Shown here: in pieces, positions 42,281 to 50,800 of the stretch
How positions within the stretch are numbered: position 1 is the first letter of the stretch
How the letters are laid out: each line of letters starts with the position of its first letter
DNA from: DASRDB01 sp035652815
Lineage (GTDB): Bacteria; Chloroflexota; Ktedonobacteria; Ktedonobacterales; Ktedonobacteraceae
Direction of reading: 5' to 3'
Assembly: GCA_035652815.1 (NCBI GenBank)
Contig: DASRDB010000019.1
Coordinates: forward strand, 372,001-436,000
Length of the DNA: 64,000 nt
Notes under the pieces: generated by a model
The model's input: only the letters and a program-made list of their open reading frames with translations
Databases searched by the model: none
Told to the model about the DNA's origin: nothing
Made by a program: the position numbers and the translations under genes

Positions 42281-43755
42281 ACCTGTTCTGTGCTTTCTAT
42301 TGCTTCTATTGATGGATCGCGAGCGGGAATGCCGAGTACCGGGCAGGTGGCGGAGATGCGCGTGCCTTTTCCCGGAGTACTCTCGACCTGCACGTTTCCT
42401 CCCAATGCTTTCATGCGTTCCTGCATCGAAGTCAGTCCAACTCCTGCATGTCCATTGCGGGTGGTATCGAAGCCCTGCCCATTATCCACTACCGAGAGCG
42501 CCACCGTCTCGTCGTTCAAGGTCAGAACTACCTGTACAAGTGTGGCCTTGCTGTGACGGGCAATATTGGATAACCCCTCCTGCGCGACGCGATATAGCGC
42601 CTCCTCTACTGTCAATGGCAACGTTTGCGCGCCTTCTATACGCAGGTTGGCAACGATGCCCGTTTGCTGCGTCCACCCCGTTATCAGTTCGCGCAGCGCC
42701 GCAGTCAGTCCCTTGCCTTCGAGCGCGACCGGGCGCAGTTCGCGAATCAGCGAGGTCAATTCCTGTTGCGCCTGCTGGACAAGCTTTTGCGCCTCTCCCA
42801 GCCGCGCATCGGCAGCCTCCGCGTCTCGCTTCAGCAAAACGCGCGTGGCCCCTATTTGCATGGAGATAGCGAATATTTGCTGCTTGACGCTGTCATGCAG
42901 GTCGCGGGCCAGCCGATTGCGTTCCTCCAGGGTCGCCAGCTTTTGCCGCGTAGCGAGCAGGTGTTGTAGCTGTTCGGCCATTGCATTCAATTGCCGCGAG
43001 AGCTGTCCTAACTCATCATCCGAGTTGTCTTGCGCCATCACAGAAAAATCTCCCGCCCCCCATCTAGCGGTAATAGCCGCCAATCGTTTCAAGCGGTGAA
43101 TAATACCTCGCCCGGCCAGCATGCCGAACACCACTCCTACTATGACCGCGATGATCGTAATGACGATGCCCGTGAACAGGAAGAACTGGAAAAAGCCTAA
43201 CAGTAATTGCAGTTTTTGTGGCCGATCAACCTTGATAATAAGCGCTCCTAGCGTATGCTGTCCGACAATCGGTGCTATTGCTACGATGCTATCATTGCCC
43301 TCCTGCTCTACCGTACTGGTTGTTCCTTTGTTGTCACGCAGCACATGCGTTAAGCTAGCGGCTTCGTGGGCCGGAAGTTGCGTCTGAAGCTGGCTATCAG
43401 GTGAAAATGGCTGCGTGCCGATGGAAGCGATCACTCGCCCCTGCGTATCGACGACGGTGAGAAAGACCGGGTGAAAATGAAACGGCTCCTGTCCGGCAAT
43501 GCTTGTCTCGGCCACCTGCAGCCAGACCGATAGCGATACGCGGTCTGGTCTGCCGCCGGGAAAATATCTCAAGGCCTGTGGAGCTTCCTGCCGGATGCTA
43601 TAAAGCACAATGCCCTGAATGTTGATGAAAGCGATAAGAATTGCGCCGCCGATCAGTAGGAGTTCCACCAGGAGAAAAGCCACGACTGAGGTCAGGGTGT
43701 AGGTAAGCGTCAGTTTTCCTCGTAACTGCCGGAAGGGACGTGAAATGTGTTTCAT
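42277..43755 (-). CDS. NarX-like sensor histidine kinase (HisKA_3)
   Basis: 492 residues from the ATG at 43755, which has AGGGGA upstream; the same frame extends to 43974 but through a family 2 palindrome and the end of the next gene. Membrane helices at 18-40 and 185-213 flank an extracytoplasmic sensor of about 145 residues; then HAMP (214-268), a HisKA_3 dimerisation helix with phospho-acceptor H287 (ARDLHDSVKQQ) and a GHKL ATPase (VDNGQGFD, GVGLTSMQERM). Partner of the NarL-type regulator just downstream. The sensor domain is not one I recognise. Confidence 0.93.
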   Translation of the reverse strand: MKHISRPFRQLRGKLTLTYTLTSVVAFLLVELLLIGGAILIAFINIQGIVLYSIRQEAPQALRYFPGGRPDRVSLSVWLQVAETSIAGQEPFHFHPVFLTVVDTQGRVIASIGTQPFSPDSQLQTQLPAHEAASLTHVLRDNKGTTSTVEQEGNDSIVAIAPIVGQHTLGALIIKVDRPQKLQLLLGFFQFFLFTGIVITIIAVIVGVVFGMLAGRGIIHRLKRLAAITARWGAGDFSVMAQDNSDDELGQLSRQLNAMAEQLQHLLATRQKLATLEERNRLARDLHDSVKQQIFAISMQIGATRVLLKRDAEAADARLGEAQKLVQQAQQELTSLIRELRPVALEGKGLTAALRELITGWTQQTGIVANLRIEGAQTLPLTVEEALYRVAQEGLSNIARHSKATLVQVVLTLNDETVALSVVDNGQGFDTTRNGHAGVGLTSMQERMKALGGNVQVESTPGKGTRISATCPVLGIPARDPSIEAIESTEQV

Positions 43756-43791
43756 ATTCTTCCCCTGTCGCAAACGGTCAACCCTGACCTC

Positions 43792-43821
43792 AGTATAGCA
43801 GTGTGCGTCAATGGTTTGTAA
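43792..43821 (-). promoter_or_regulatory. Promoter of the two-component operon
   Basis: Minus strand: TTACAA (43816-43821), 18-base spacer, TATACT (43792-43797) preceded by TGC (extended -10). A family 2 palindrome begins 10 bases upstream of the -35. Confidence 0.5.
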
Positions 43822-43830
43822 CTGGAGGGG

Positions 43831-43911
43831 GATCGGAAGCCACCCGCAAGGGGATGGCTCTACAAGCCGAACGCCATTGTAGAGCCATCCCCTTGCGGGT
43901 GGCTTCCGATC
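43831..43911. repeat. Family 2 nested palindrome, copy 2
   Basis: Perfect 35-bp arms (43831-43865 and 43877-43911) with an 11-base loop, between the kinase promoter and the stop of permease 2. With copy 1 it brackets the two-component genes. Confidence 0.9.
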
Positions 43912-43927
43912 GAATTCAAAGATGAAC

Positions 43928-46639
43928 CTACTCGTACCGCAGCACCTCCAATGGGCGCACGCGCACCGTTCCACTGGCGACGAGTGCCGAGGTCAGTATT
44001 GCCAGCGCTGCCGAACCGCCGACCAGCACCAGCACGATCAAGGGCGAGACGCCGAGTGTCAGGTTGAACAGCGTTTTGCCGAGCAGGGCAACCGCGCCTG
44101 TCGCCAGCAGTGTTGCCAGCACTGCGCCTGCCGCGCCTACGATGCCGTTTTCAATCATTACCTCACTCAGAATGGTGCCACTCGTATAACCGACCGATTT
44201 GAGGATACCCATTTCACGCCTGCGTTCGAGCATCGCCAGCGCTACCGCGTTCGCGATGATAATCAACGCAGCAATCACCGAGAGCGAGGCTAGTGCAACC
44301 AGCATATCCAGCATACTGTTCAGTTGCTGCGCGAAGTAACTGCCGATATCCGCCAGATTTTGTACTGTTGCGTCTGGTACGATGTTGCCGATTTTGTCCA
44401 GCGCCTTACTGACCTGCGCCGGGTCGATTTTCATATAGGTCGCCGTTATCAGGCCGGTTTGAGCTGTGCTAAGTGCCTTCACCGTCTCTACGCCAGCCTG
44501 CACGCCGCCGAGATGCGTAAAGCTGGAGCCGGTAGAGTAGATGCCAACTACAGTGAGCGTGCGTATCATCTTGCTATCCATACTGGCGAAGCTGATGGTA
44601 TCGCCGGGTTGCAGGTGCATATGGAACGGCCCGGTCTTCGACAGCAGTTCGCTGATGACAATATTGTTGCTGCCTGCATCGCTCGCGTTCAGGTCGCGCC
44701 CCTGTACCATCGTCAGAGAAGGCGCGCTTTGGGAAAGATTATACCCCTCCATCGAGTTCAACTGAGTCAGCGCGGCCTGGCGATCGCTTCCGAGCGGGAG
44801 CGCCTGTGCCAACGGTAGGCCGTTGATGGCAACCGGAATAACCGGCGTGAAGATATCCTGCCGCGTCTTTGAGAGGCCTGGAATGCTGTCAAGCTGTTGC
44901 TGTAAGGTGGCGGTATCGCTTTGCGACGTGGTGACGATCACGTTATAGGGCAATTTCTGCGCGAAAGCCGTACTGATCTGATCTTGCAGGTCCTGTCCCA
45001 GCGAGACGATCAGGCCGATGGTAAAGATGCCGATGAACAACGCCAGAATGGTGGTGGTTGTGCGGGCACGCTTCCGTCCGATGTTGCGCAGCGCCATCTT
45101 CGTGCTGACCTTCCAGGGCAGCGGCAGCAGGGCAACGACTATATACAGGAGCAGGGCGGCCAGCAGCAGGATGCTGAACACCGGCAGCGCCTGGTAAAGC
45201 AGGGCCGAGACACCAACGCCCACCAGCAGCACAGCGATATGCTTCACTCCCAGGCGTTCCGGTATGGGCAACTTGCTGATTACCAGTACCACCAGCCCGA
45301 AAAATGCGCTCAACAGGAGCAGGAAGGCGAACGTTCCGTAGACCGCTTCGATGCCGAGTGCCACATCGTTGTTAAGGATCACAATTGCCAGGGTGCAGAA
45401 CAGCAGCGAAAGGATGAGCAGCAGCGCTATCGTCAGGCCAATGCTGCTTACTTTCCGGTGTTCTGGCAGTTCGCGTATTACATTCAAGGGCCGTGTATTG
45501 GCGGCCTGGACGATGGGTAGCAGACCGAAGATCAGCGCGGTCACGAAGCCGATGGCGATTCCGCCCAGGATGATGAGCGGGTTCAGCAGGAACTGCACAT
45601 TGACACCCAGGTTTTGCATCAGTTCGCGCACGATATAGCTGACGCCAGTAGCCGCAGCCGCACCCACGATACCGCCAATCAGTCCCAGCAGACCGGCTTC
45701 CAGTCCAAAGAGCAGGTAGAGGTCGCCGCGATGGTAGCCCGCCGTTTTCAGCATGGCGATTTCAGTCTTGCGCCGGGAGAGCAGCACCTGCATGGTATTC
45801 ACTATGCCAACACCGCCGATAAGCAGCGCCAGCAGGCCCGCGATTTCCAGAAACTTATTGATGCTGTCGGTCGTAGACTGTTCGGTTTTCAGCACATCTG
45901 CTACCGTCTGAGTGGTCGCCAGAGGGAAATGAGCAGAAATCGCCTTGACCGCCCGGTCCGTATGCGCCTGATCGACCGTCGTTATATATACTGTGCTGTA
46001 GAAAGAAGCGCCGTCGGAAGCCAGGTAATCGCTGGTGGAAAGCAGCAGGAGATTGCCGGATTGGGCAAACATGCCCGAATTAGCAATCACTCCCGCTATG
46101 GTGACGCGCAGTGTAAAGCTGAAGCCCGTACTGTTTTTCATATAGACATTAAAGCTATCTCCCAATTGCTTGTTATAGGCCTGAAGAAAATCCTGGGTGA
46201 CGATAACCTGGTTATTGGAGAGCAGAGTTGATATACTCCCGTTGCCTGGATTAATAAAGGAAGGTGGCGAGACGAGCGGAAAGTGCTGCGGATTCACCGC
46301 CTCAACACTGAATGATTGGAGCATGGAAGCCCCTGCCCGCAGGGAGCCATTCGCCACGATGATGGCTGTGTCATCGCTAATCGTGCCATTGTGTTTGAGT
46401 TGATCGAAGAATGCCAGGTCGCTTTGTTTTAATGGGATGCTTTGTGATGTCACCGCGATATCCCCGCCGTTTGCCTCGCGTACATTTGCGGTCAGCGAGT
46501 GTTGCAGCATGTATCCAGCCAGTTGCAGCGAGACGATAGCCATCACGCCAACTGCTACACAGAAGATCGCCAGGATGGTGCGCTGCCCGCCGCGCAGAAG
46601 AGAACGGACGGTATAATGAAAGTACATTGAGAGCTTCAT
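43928..46639 (-). CDS. FtsX-type ABC permease, MacB-like, two FtsX domains (module 2)
   Basis: 903 residues, paralogue of 38668-41412: it starts MKLSMYFHYTVRSLLRGG (module 1 MKASMYFNYTTRSLLRGG), shares the coupling loops MLKTAGYHRGD and MGILKSVGYTSG, and ends with VRVRPLEVLRYE as module 1 does. The external domains have diverged more than the membrane parts, which would fit different cargo or partners. It follows its ATPase gene by 30 bases. Confidence 0.92.
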   Translation of the reverse strand: MKLSMYFHYTVRSLLRGGQRTILAIFCVAVGVMAIVSLQLAGYMLQHSLTANVREANGGDIAVTSQSIPLKQSDLAFFDQLKHNGTISDDTAIIVANGSLRAGASMLQSFSVEAVNPQHFPLVSPPSFINPGNGSISTLLSNNQVIVTQDFLQAYNKQLGDSFNVYMKNSTGFSFTLRVTIAGVIANSGMFAQSGNLLLLSTSDYLASDGASFYSTVYITTVDQAHTDRAVKAISAHFPLATTQTVADVLKTEQSTTDSINKFLEIAGLLALLIGGVGIVNTMQVLLSRRKTEIAMLKTAGYHRGDLYLLFGLEAGLLGLIGGIVGAAAATGVSYIVRELMQNLGVNVQFLLNPLIILGGIAIGFVTALIFGLLPIVQAANTRPLNVIRELPEHRKVSSIGLTIALLLILSLLFCTLAIVILNNDVALGIEAVYGTFAFLLLLSAFFGLVVLVISKLPIPERLGVKHIAVLLVGVGVSALLYQALPVFSILLLAALLLYIVVALLPLPWKVSTKMALRNIGRKRARTTTTILALFIGIFTIGLIVSLGQDLQDQISTAFAQKLPYNVIVTTSQSDTATLQQQLDSIPGLSKTRQDIFTPVIPVAINGLPLAQALPLGSDRQAALTQLNSMEGYNLSQSAPSLTMVQGRDLNASDAGSNNIVISELLSKTGPFHMHLQPGDTISFASMDSKMIRTLTVVGIYSTGSSFTHLGGVQAGVETVKALSTAQTGLITATYMKIDPAQVSKALDKIGNIVPDATVQNLADIGSYFAQQLNSMLDMLVALASLSVIAALIIIANAVALAMLERRREMGILKSVGYTSGTILSEVMIENGIVGAAGAVLATLLATGAVALLGKTLFNLTLGVSPLIVLVLVGGSAALAILTSALVASGTVRVRPLEVLRYE

Positions 46640-46669
46640 GATCGTTACCTCCTGGAAAAGTGAGTTGGA

Positions 46670-47419
46670 CTATTGAGTGATGACGCCCTGCGATAGATCA
46701 ATCTGCGCAATTTTGCCATCGACGATGCGAATGGCGCGGTCGGCATGCGAAGCAACCACGGGATCGTGCGTGGCGATGATAAAGGTTTTGCCGGTCTGGT
46801 CGCGCAGCTCTGCGATTAGCTTGAGGACATTTTCGCCGTTGCGCGCATCCAGGTTGCCGGTCGGCTCGTCCATAATCACCAGGGCTGGGTTGGTTGCCAG
46901 CGCCCGCGCTATCGCCACGCGCTGCTGCTCGCCACCTGATAACTGGGTTGGACGATGATCTAGCCTGTGCGAGAGGCCAACCAGCTCGAGTAGCTCTTTT
47001 GCGCGCACCGAGGGCGAACCGGGATGCTTGCCCACATAGAGCGGCACCTCCACATTTTCCTGCGCCGTGAGCGTCGGGATCAGGTTAAAGGCCTGGAATA
47101 CCATGCCGATCTTGGTATTGCGTACCGCCGCCAGTTTCCCCTCCGACATCTTCGTGATATCGATACCATCAATGAACACTTTCCCTGTCGTAGGATTGTC
47201 CAGGCCTGCGATGATGCCCAGCAGGGTGCTTTTGCCCGAACCGGACGGGCCGACAATGGCTACAAATTCGCCGCTGTGAATCTCAAAGCTGATCCCTTTG
47301 AGGATATCGATGCGCTCCCGGCCCAGCGGCAGGCTTTTCGTGATATCCTGTACGTCCATTACAAGAGCCTGCTCCGTCTTTTGCGCCTGTTCGCTTGAGG
47401 AAGAGGTGAGGGTATCCAT
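46670..47419 (-). CDS. ABC exporter ATPase, MacB/LolD type (module 2)
   Basis: 249 residues; Walker A, LSGGEQQ signature, Walker B LVIMDEPTGNLD and switch His all intact, and nearly identical to the module 1 ATPase. AAAAAGGAGC precedes the start. First gene of the minus-strand pair with permease 2. Divergent from the kinase gene at 47629. Confidence 0.95.
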   Translation of the reverse strand: MDTLTSSSSEQAQKTEQALVMDVQDITKSLPLGRERIDILKGISFEIHSGEFVAIVGPSGSGKSTLLGIIAGLDNPTTGKVFIDGIDITKMSEGKLAAVRNTKIGMVFQAFNLIPTLTAQENVEVPLYVGKHPGSPSVRAKELLELVGLSHRLDHRPTQLSGGEQQRVAIARALATNPALVIMDEPTGNLDARNGENVLKLIAELRDQTGKTFIIATHDPVVASHADRAIRIVDGKIAQIDLSQGVITQ

Positions 47420-47628
47420 AGAAATTCTGCTCCTTTTTGCTGGTGTGTGGTTTTCTCATGCCTCAAGCGTAAACCAGGAGCAGGATTTTGTAATGCGTCT
47501 TGAGGTTCGTTTTGGATGAGACTCTAGACGGGTGAAAATGAGGCAAGATGTTCCACCAAAAACCGCTATATATCGCGTCTAGTAGGCAGAAATTTCCGCT
47601 GTCCTGGTCTGTTTTCAGGAGCAAAACA

Positions 47629-49278
47629 ATGGCTACCTGTTGTATCAAACAACATGTAAATAATACGCCCGGAACCATCTGGTGTAATCAGTGCAGCAGC
47701 CTGGTCGAAGGCGCGCTCATCGCGGACTATCGTATTCTTTCCCATATCGGTAGTGGCACCTGCGGAGACGTGTATCTCGCGGAGCAGCAATCGCTCCAGA
47801 GACGTAAAGTGGTGGTTAAGGTGCTGTCTTGCGGGCATAGCAAACGCTCGATAAGTAGCTTTCAGCGTGAAGCAACATTGCTTGCTTCCCTGTCGCATCC
47901 CTACATTTTGCCGATCTTCTCCTATGGATGTCTGGAAGACAGGCAGGGGCAGTCTGCTGTCTGCATGCCCTACCTCGTGCTGCCGTATGCCAGTCAGGGT
48001 TCGCTCGAGGACGCATTTGGGCGTGAAGGCAGGCAGCCGTGGACGTTAAGCCGCGTTGTGCCGTTTATACGTGAGGTGGCGGAGGCACTCGATTATGCTC
48101 ATTCGCGTGGTGTGCTTCACCGCGATGTCAAACCCGCCAATATCCTGCAAATGGGTTCGCACGTCCTGCTCGCGGATTTTAGCGTTGCCACCCTCATCGA
48201 TGTAGATGCTTCACACTTAAGCTCGCCCTGGGCTGGTTCGCCTGCCTACATGGCTCCCGAGGTCTGGCAATTTCATCCCGGTCGCTACTCCGACCAGTAC
48301 GCACTGGCCGTGACCTGTTTCTACCTGCTGACAGGCGAGTTTCCCTGGGCAAAAAGTGACGGTCGCCCGCGCAATTGGACGCATCTGCACTGTCATGTTC
48401 CGCCGCGCCCGCTTCGTTCATTGCGTCCTGACATTCCGCAGGTCGTCGAGGTCGTTTTAACTCGCGCTTTGGAGAAGGATCCACATAAGCGCTATCCTAC
48501 TGCTCAAACCTTTGCCTCTGACCTGATCCTCGCCGCGCAAGATGAAACGCAGCAACTGCCGCCGCTTCCTCAAGTACAGCGCGAGGTTCTGGCTTCTCCA
48601 TCAATAAAAGGATGCGAGAGCCCGGTTGCATACCCTTATGGGCCTGTTCTGCTTCAATCCGTAACGCCTCAGGTCGTACCAGTAACAGCGCCATCCGAAC
48701 CTGTGACGGAGCAGCCACGTAATAGAAGAGAAAACCAACCCGCGATTGAGCAGCCTGTTATGTCACTCAAAGGGCAGTTTAAGGGATCGACCAGCGCATT
48801 GAAAACCATTATGCAGCCCGGCCGCTGGCTTTTCTCCGCTGCTCTGCTGAATGCGCTTGGTTGCCTGGCGCTCTCGGCTACCTCCTGGATTATGAATGGC
48901 ACGACGGCGGCGGCGAATACTCTGCTAGCTGTCTGGCCTGCTTTGCTGGTCGGTCCATTGCTTGCCCTGGCTTTCCGGCGCGTGATAGCGCATACGCTGC
49001 CCTGGGGGCTGTTCTGGGGCGCTTTTTTCGGCTTAACCGATGGGCTGCTCTCTGTCCTGCTCTCCTACACCTGGGTGGTGCTGGTCTCGCTGGTCAATCT
49101 GTGGCATTGTCCGCCCTGGTGCCAGTCTGGTGATGGTCTCACGCTTGCGTGGCGCACGGCTGTTGCGCTTGCTCCCGAGGCGCTGCTTCCAACCATACTG
49201 GGCGTCTGGATAGCCTGCATCGGTGGGGCGATCATTGGTATCCTGTATGTCCGGTCTTCTCATAACGAATTTTGCTAA
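47629..49278 (+). CDS. Ser/Thr protein kinase with C-terminal membrane domain
   Basis: 549 residues from the ATG at 47629, which has AGGAG 8 bases upstream; the frame back to 47548 is not needed. Starts with a degenerate zinc-ribbon (two Cys pairs near residues 4-5 and 21-24), then a Hanks-type kinase domain (about 35-290): IGSGTCGDVYLAEQ, VVVKVLS lysine, HRDVKPAN with D166, and DFS at 183-185 in place of DFG. A Pro/Glu-rich linker leads to about four membrane helices (about 395-540). The catalytic residues are present, so it is probably active. The membrane part is not a known sensor; it may sense lipid or membrane state. Confidence 0.87.
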   Translation: MATCCIKQHVNNTPGTIWCNQCSSLVEGALIADYRILSHIGSGTCGDVYLAEQQSLQRRKVVVKVLSCGHSKRSISSFQREATLLASLSHPYILPIFSYGCLEDRQGQSAVCMPYLVLPYASQGSLEDAFGREGRQPWTLSRVVPFIREVAEALDYAHSRGVLHRDVKPANILQMGSHVLLADFSVATLIDVDASHLSSPWAGSPAYMAPEVWQFHPGRYSDQYALAVTCFYLLTGEFPWAKSDGRPRNWTHLHCHVPPRPLRSLRPDIPQVVEVVLTRALEKDPHKRYPTAQTFASDLILAAQDETQQLPPLPQVQREVLASPSIKGCESPVAYPYGPVLLQSVTPQVVPVTAPSEPVTEQPRNRRENQPAIEQPVMSLKGQFKGSTSALKTIMQPGRWLFSAALLNALGCLALSATSWIMNGTTAAANTLLAVWPALLVGPLLALAFRRVIAHTLPWGLFWGAFFGLTDGLLSVLLSYTWVVLVSLVNLWHCPPWCQSGDGLTLAWRTAVALAPEALLPTILGVWIACIGGAIIGILYVRSSHNEFC

Positions 49279-49294
49279 ATAAAAATGGTCTATC

Positions 49295-49373
49295 CATCCT
49301 GAGCGCAGCGAAGGCTCTGCGGGTCTGGCACGCGATTCGCCCGGCACACAGAGCCTTCGCTGCGCTCAGGATG
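49295..49373. repeat. Family 1 repeat, copy E (arms only)
   Basis: 25-bp perfect inverted arms (49295-49319 and 49349-49373) with GGCTCTG in place of GGATCTG, 17 bases after the kinase stop. The conserved outer ends of the other copies are not recognisable here. Confidence 0.8.
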
Positions 49374-49425
49374 ACATGACGCGAATATATCTCCGTATTT
49401 TGTCGAAGTTCTTCATAAGAAGGCT

Positions 49426-50703
49426 TTAAAGCGCTAACAGCAAGAGCGGAATCTCCATCTCTTCAGGCAACAACCCCCCGTGATGGCCGGTAAAGTTCAT
49501 GGCAAACTTTCCTGGTTCATACCACCATACAGTTTCACGGGCATACGGTAGAATGACTATGTTTCCGACACGCGACCAGAAAACTGGCGCGAGCGGGGCT
49601 TTCCCAAAGAACCCCTGCTCTGCCAGTTCTCGCGTCGTATAGACCTCGGCATTTCCCGCCAGGAGTTTGCGCAGATATGCCAGCGCATCGTCTATCAGGT
49701 TCGGTTTTACATGCAGGAACATATCGCGAGCGGAGCCAGCCGGAACAAGGAGATTGCCCTTGCGATTGGTTTGCAGGTATCGCTCGATCCCCGGCGCGTG
49801 CCTGTTCAGATAAAATGTGGTGTGGGGATCAACCGGTATTTGACCGTGATCCGCCGTGAGCAGCAATAATGTCTTGCCTGTGCCCCGGCGCGTTGGGCGC
49901 AAAAAATGTTGCTCTGCCGCCGAGAAAAAGTGATGAACCGCCTGCTCGAATTGTGCTGATCCCGGCCCATTCAGATGCCCCATCGCGTCGATTTCATTAA
50001 CGTAGAGCAGGTAGTAGCCGGGCGATGACGCCTCATGCAGCACCAGACTCGCCAATTCGGTTAGCGCCTCGCTTACAGATTTGTATGGATGCACGGGGAC
50101 ATCCTGATACAGCACCGTCGAGTACGTCGAGGGCGTGAAGACCGCGCTCTGAAAAATGTGGCAGGGAATGCCCTGCGCCTTCAATATCTGATAGAATGAC
50201 TGCCGGGGAAGAATCTTCTCCGCCACAATCCCTGCCTGCTGGAGCGTATCGCGTATTTTATCGCCCGCGTAGGAGAACATGAGCGGGGTAATCATCTCGT
50301 CTATAAGCGGCTCATAATAGTTCCACTCGTATACGCCACTCTGTCCCACCTCTAAACCTGTGTGAATACAGGTCACATGCGCTGCCGTCGTCGAGGGAAA
50401 TTGCGAGGTCAGTTTTGAAACCACTCCCTCTTGCTGAAATGCTCGCAGAAAGGGGTAGCGGTCTGCGTATCGCTTGAAAAACGTCCAGCCAAAGGCATCC
50501 ACAAACATGACAATTACCTTCTCGTAGTGTGTGGGTAATTGTCCTAAAACATCGAGTGGCAGCCCACTTTGTCCCGTACCCGTCAGCAGAAATTCGATGG
50601 TGCGCGGAATATTGGAGAAACAGTAGGAATCATAAAGAGGCCGCACAAAACTACGCGAAAATTTCGCGCCATTGACGGCCAGAACTGAAGCCAGGTTAAG
50701 CAT
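49426..50703 (-). CDS. Alkaline-phosphatase-superfamily phosphodiesterase
   Basis: 425 residues, no membrane segment or signal seen. Metal-site Asp 69 in VIVMFVDAFGW, nucleophile Thr in FPSTTAAHV (105/106), then VNEIDAMGHLNGPG and LLTADHGQIPVDP and a final TGHHGGLLPEE His. These are the metal ligands of type I phosphodiesterase/nucleotide pyrophosphatase-like proteins. Substrate unknown; could be cytoplasmic nucleotide or lipid-linked phosphodiester. Alone in its unit, with an extended -10 promoter upstream. Confidence 0.83.
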   Translation of the reverse strand: MLNLASVLAVNGAKFSRSFVRPLYDSYCFSNIPRTIEFLLTGTGQSGLPLDVLGQLPTHYEKVIVMFVDAFGWTFFKRYADRYPFLRAFQQEGVVSKLTSQFPSTTAAHVTCIHTGLEVGQSGVYEWNYYEPLIDEMITPLMFSYAGDKIRDTLQQAGIVAEKILPRQSFYQILKAQGIPCHIFQSAVFTPSTYSTVLYQDVPVHPYKSVSEALTELASLVLHEASSPGYYLLYVNEIDAMGHLNGPGSAQFEQAVHHFFSAAEQHFLRPTRRGTGKTLLLLTADHGQIPVDPHTTFYLNRHAPGIERYLQTNRKGNLLVPAGSARDMFLHVKPNLIDDALAYLRKLLAGNAEVYTTRELAEQGFFGKAPLAPVFWSRVGNIVILPYARETVWWYEPGKFAMNFTGHHGGLLPEEMEIPLLLLAL

Positions 50704-50761
50704 AGTTTGCCGCCTCTCGCTATGAGGCCACAGGGGATGGCTCCTTACCTATCCTGGCTCA

Positions 50762-50770
50762 AGTATACCA
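50762..50770 (-). promoter_or_regulatory. Extended -10 promoter of the phosphodiesterase gene
   Basis: Minus strand TGGTATACT, -10 TATACT at 50762-50767; a weak -35 (TTAAAT) lies 18 bases upstream. 59 bases to the ATG. Confidence 0.4.
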
Positions 50771-50800
50771 TATTTTGTCTCAACTATTTAATGGTTGACT

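Noticed and set aside
43756..43974. N-terminal extension of the NarX-like kinase frame
   Set aside because: Runs through a family 2 palindrome and the end of the next gene, after the likely promoter; the ATG at 43755 has a ribosome-binding site.
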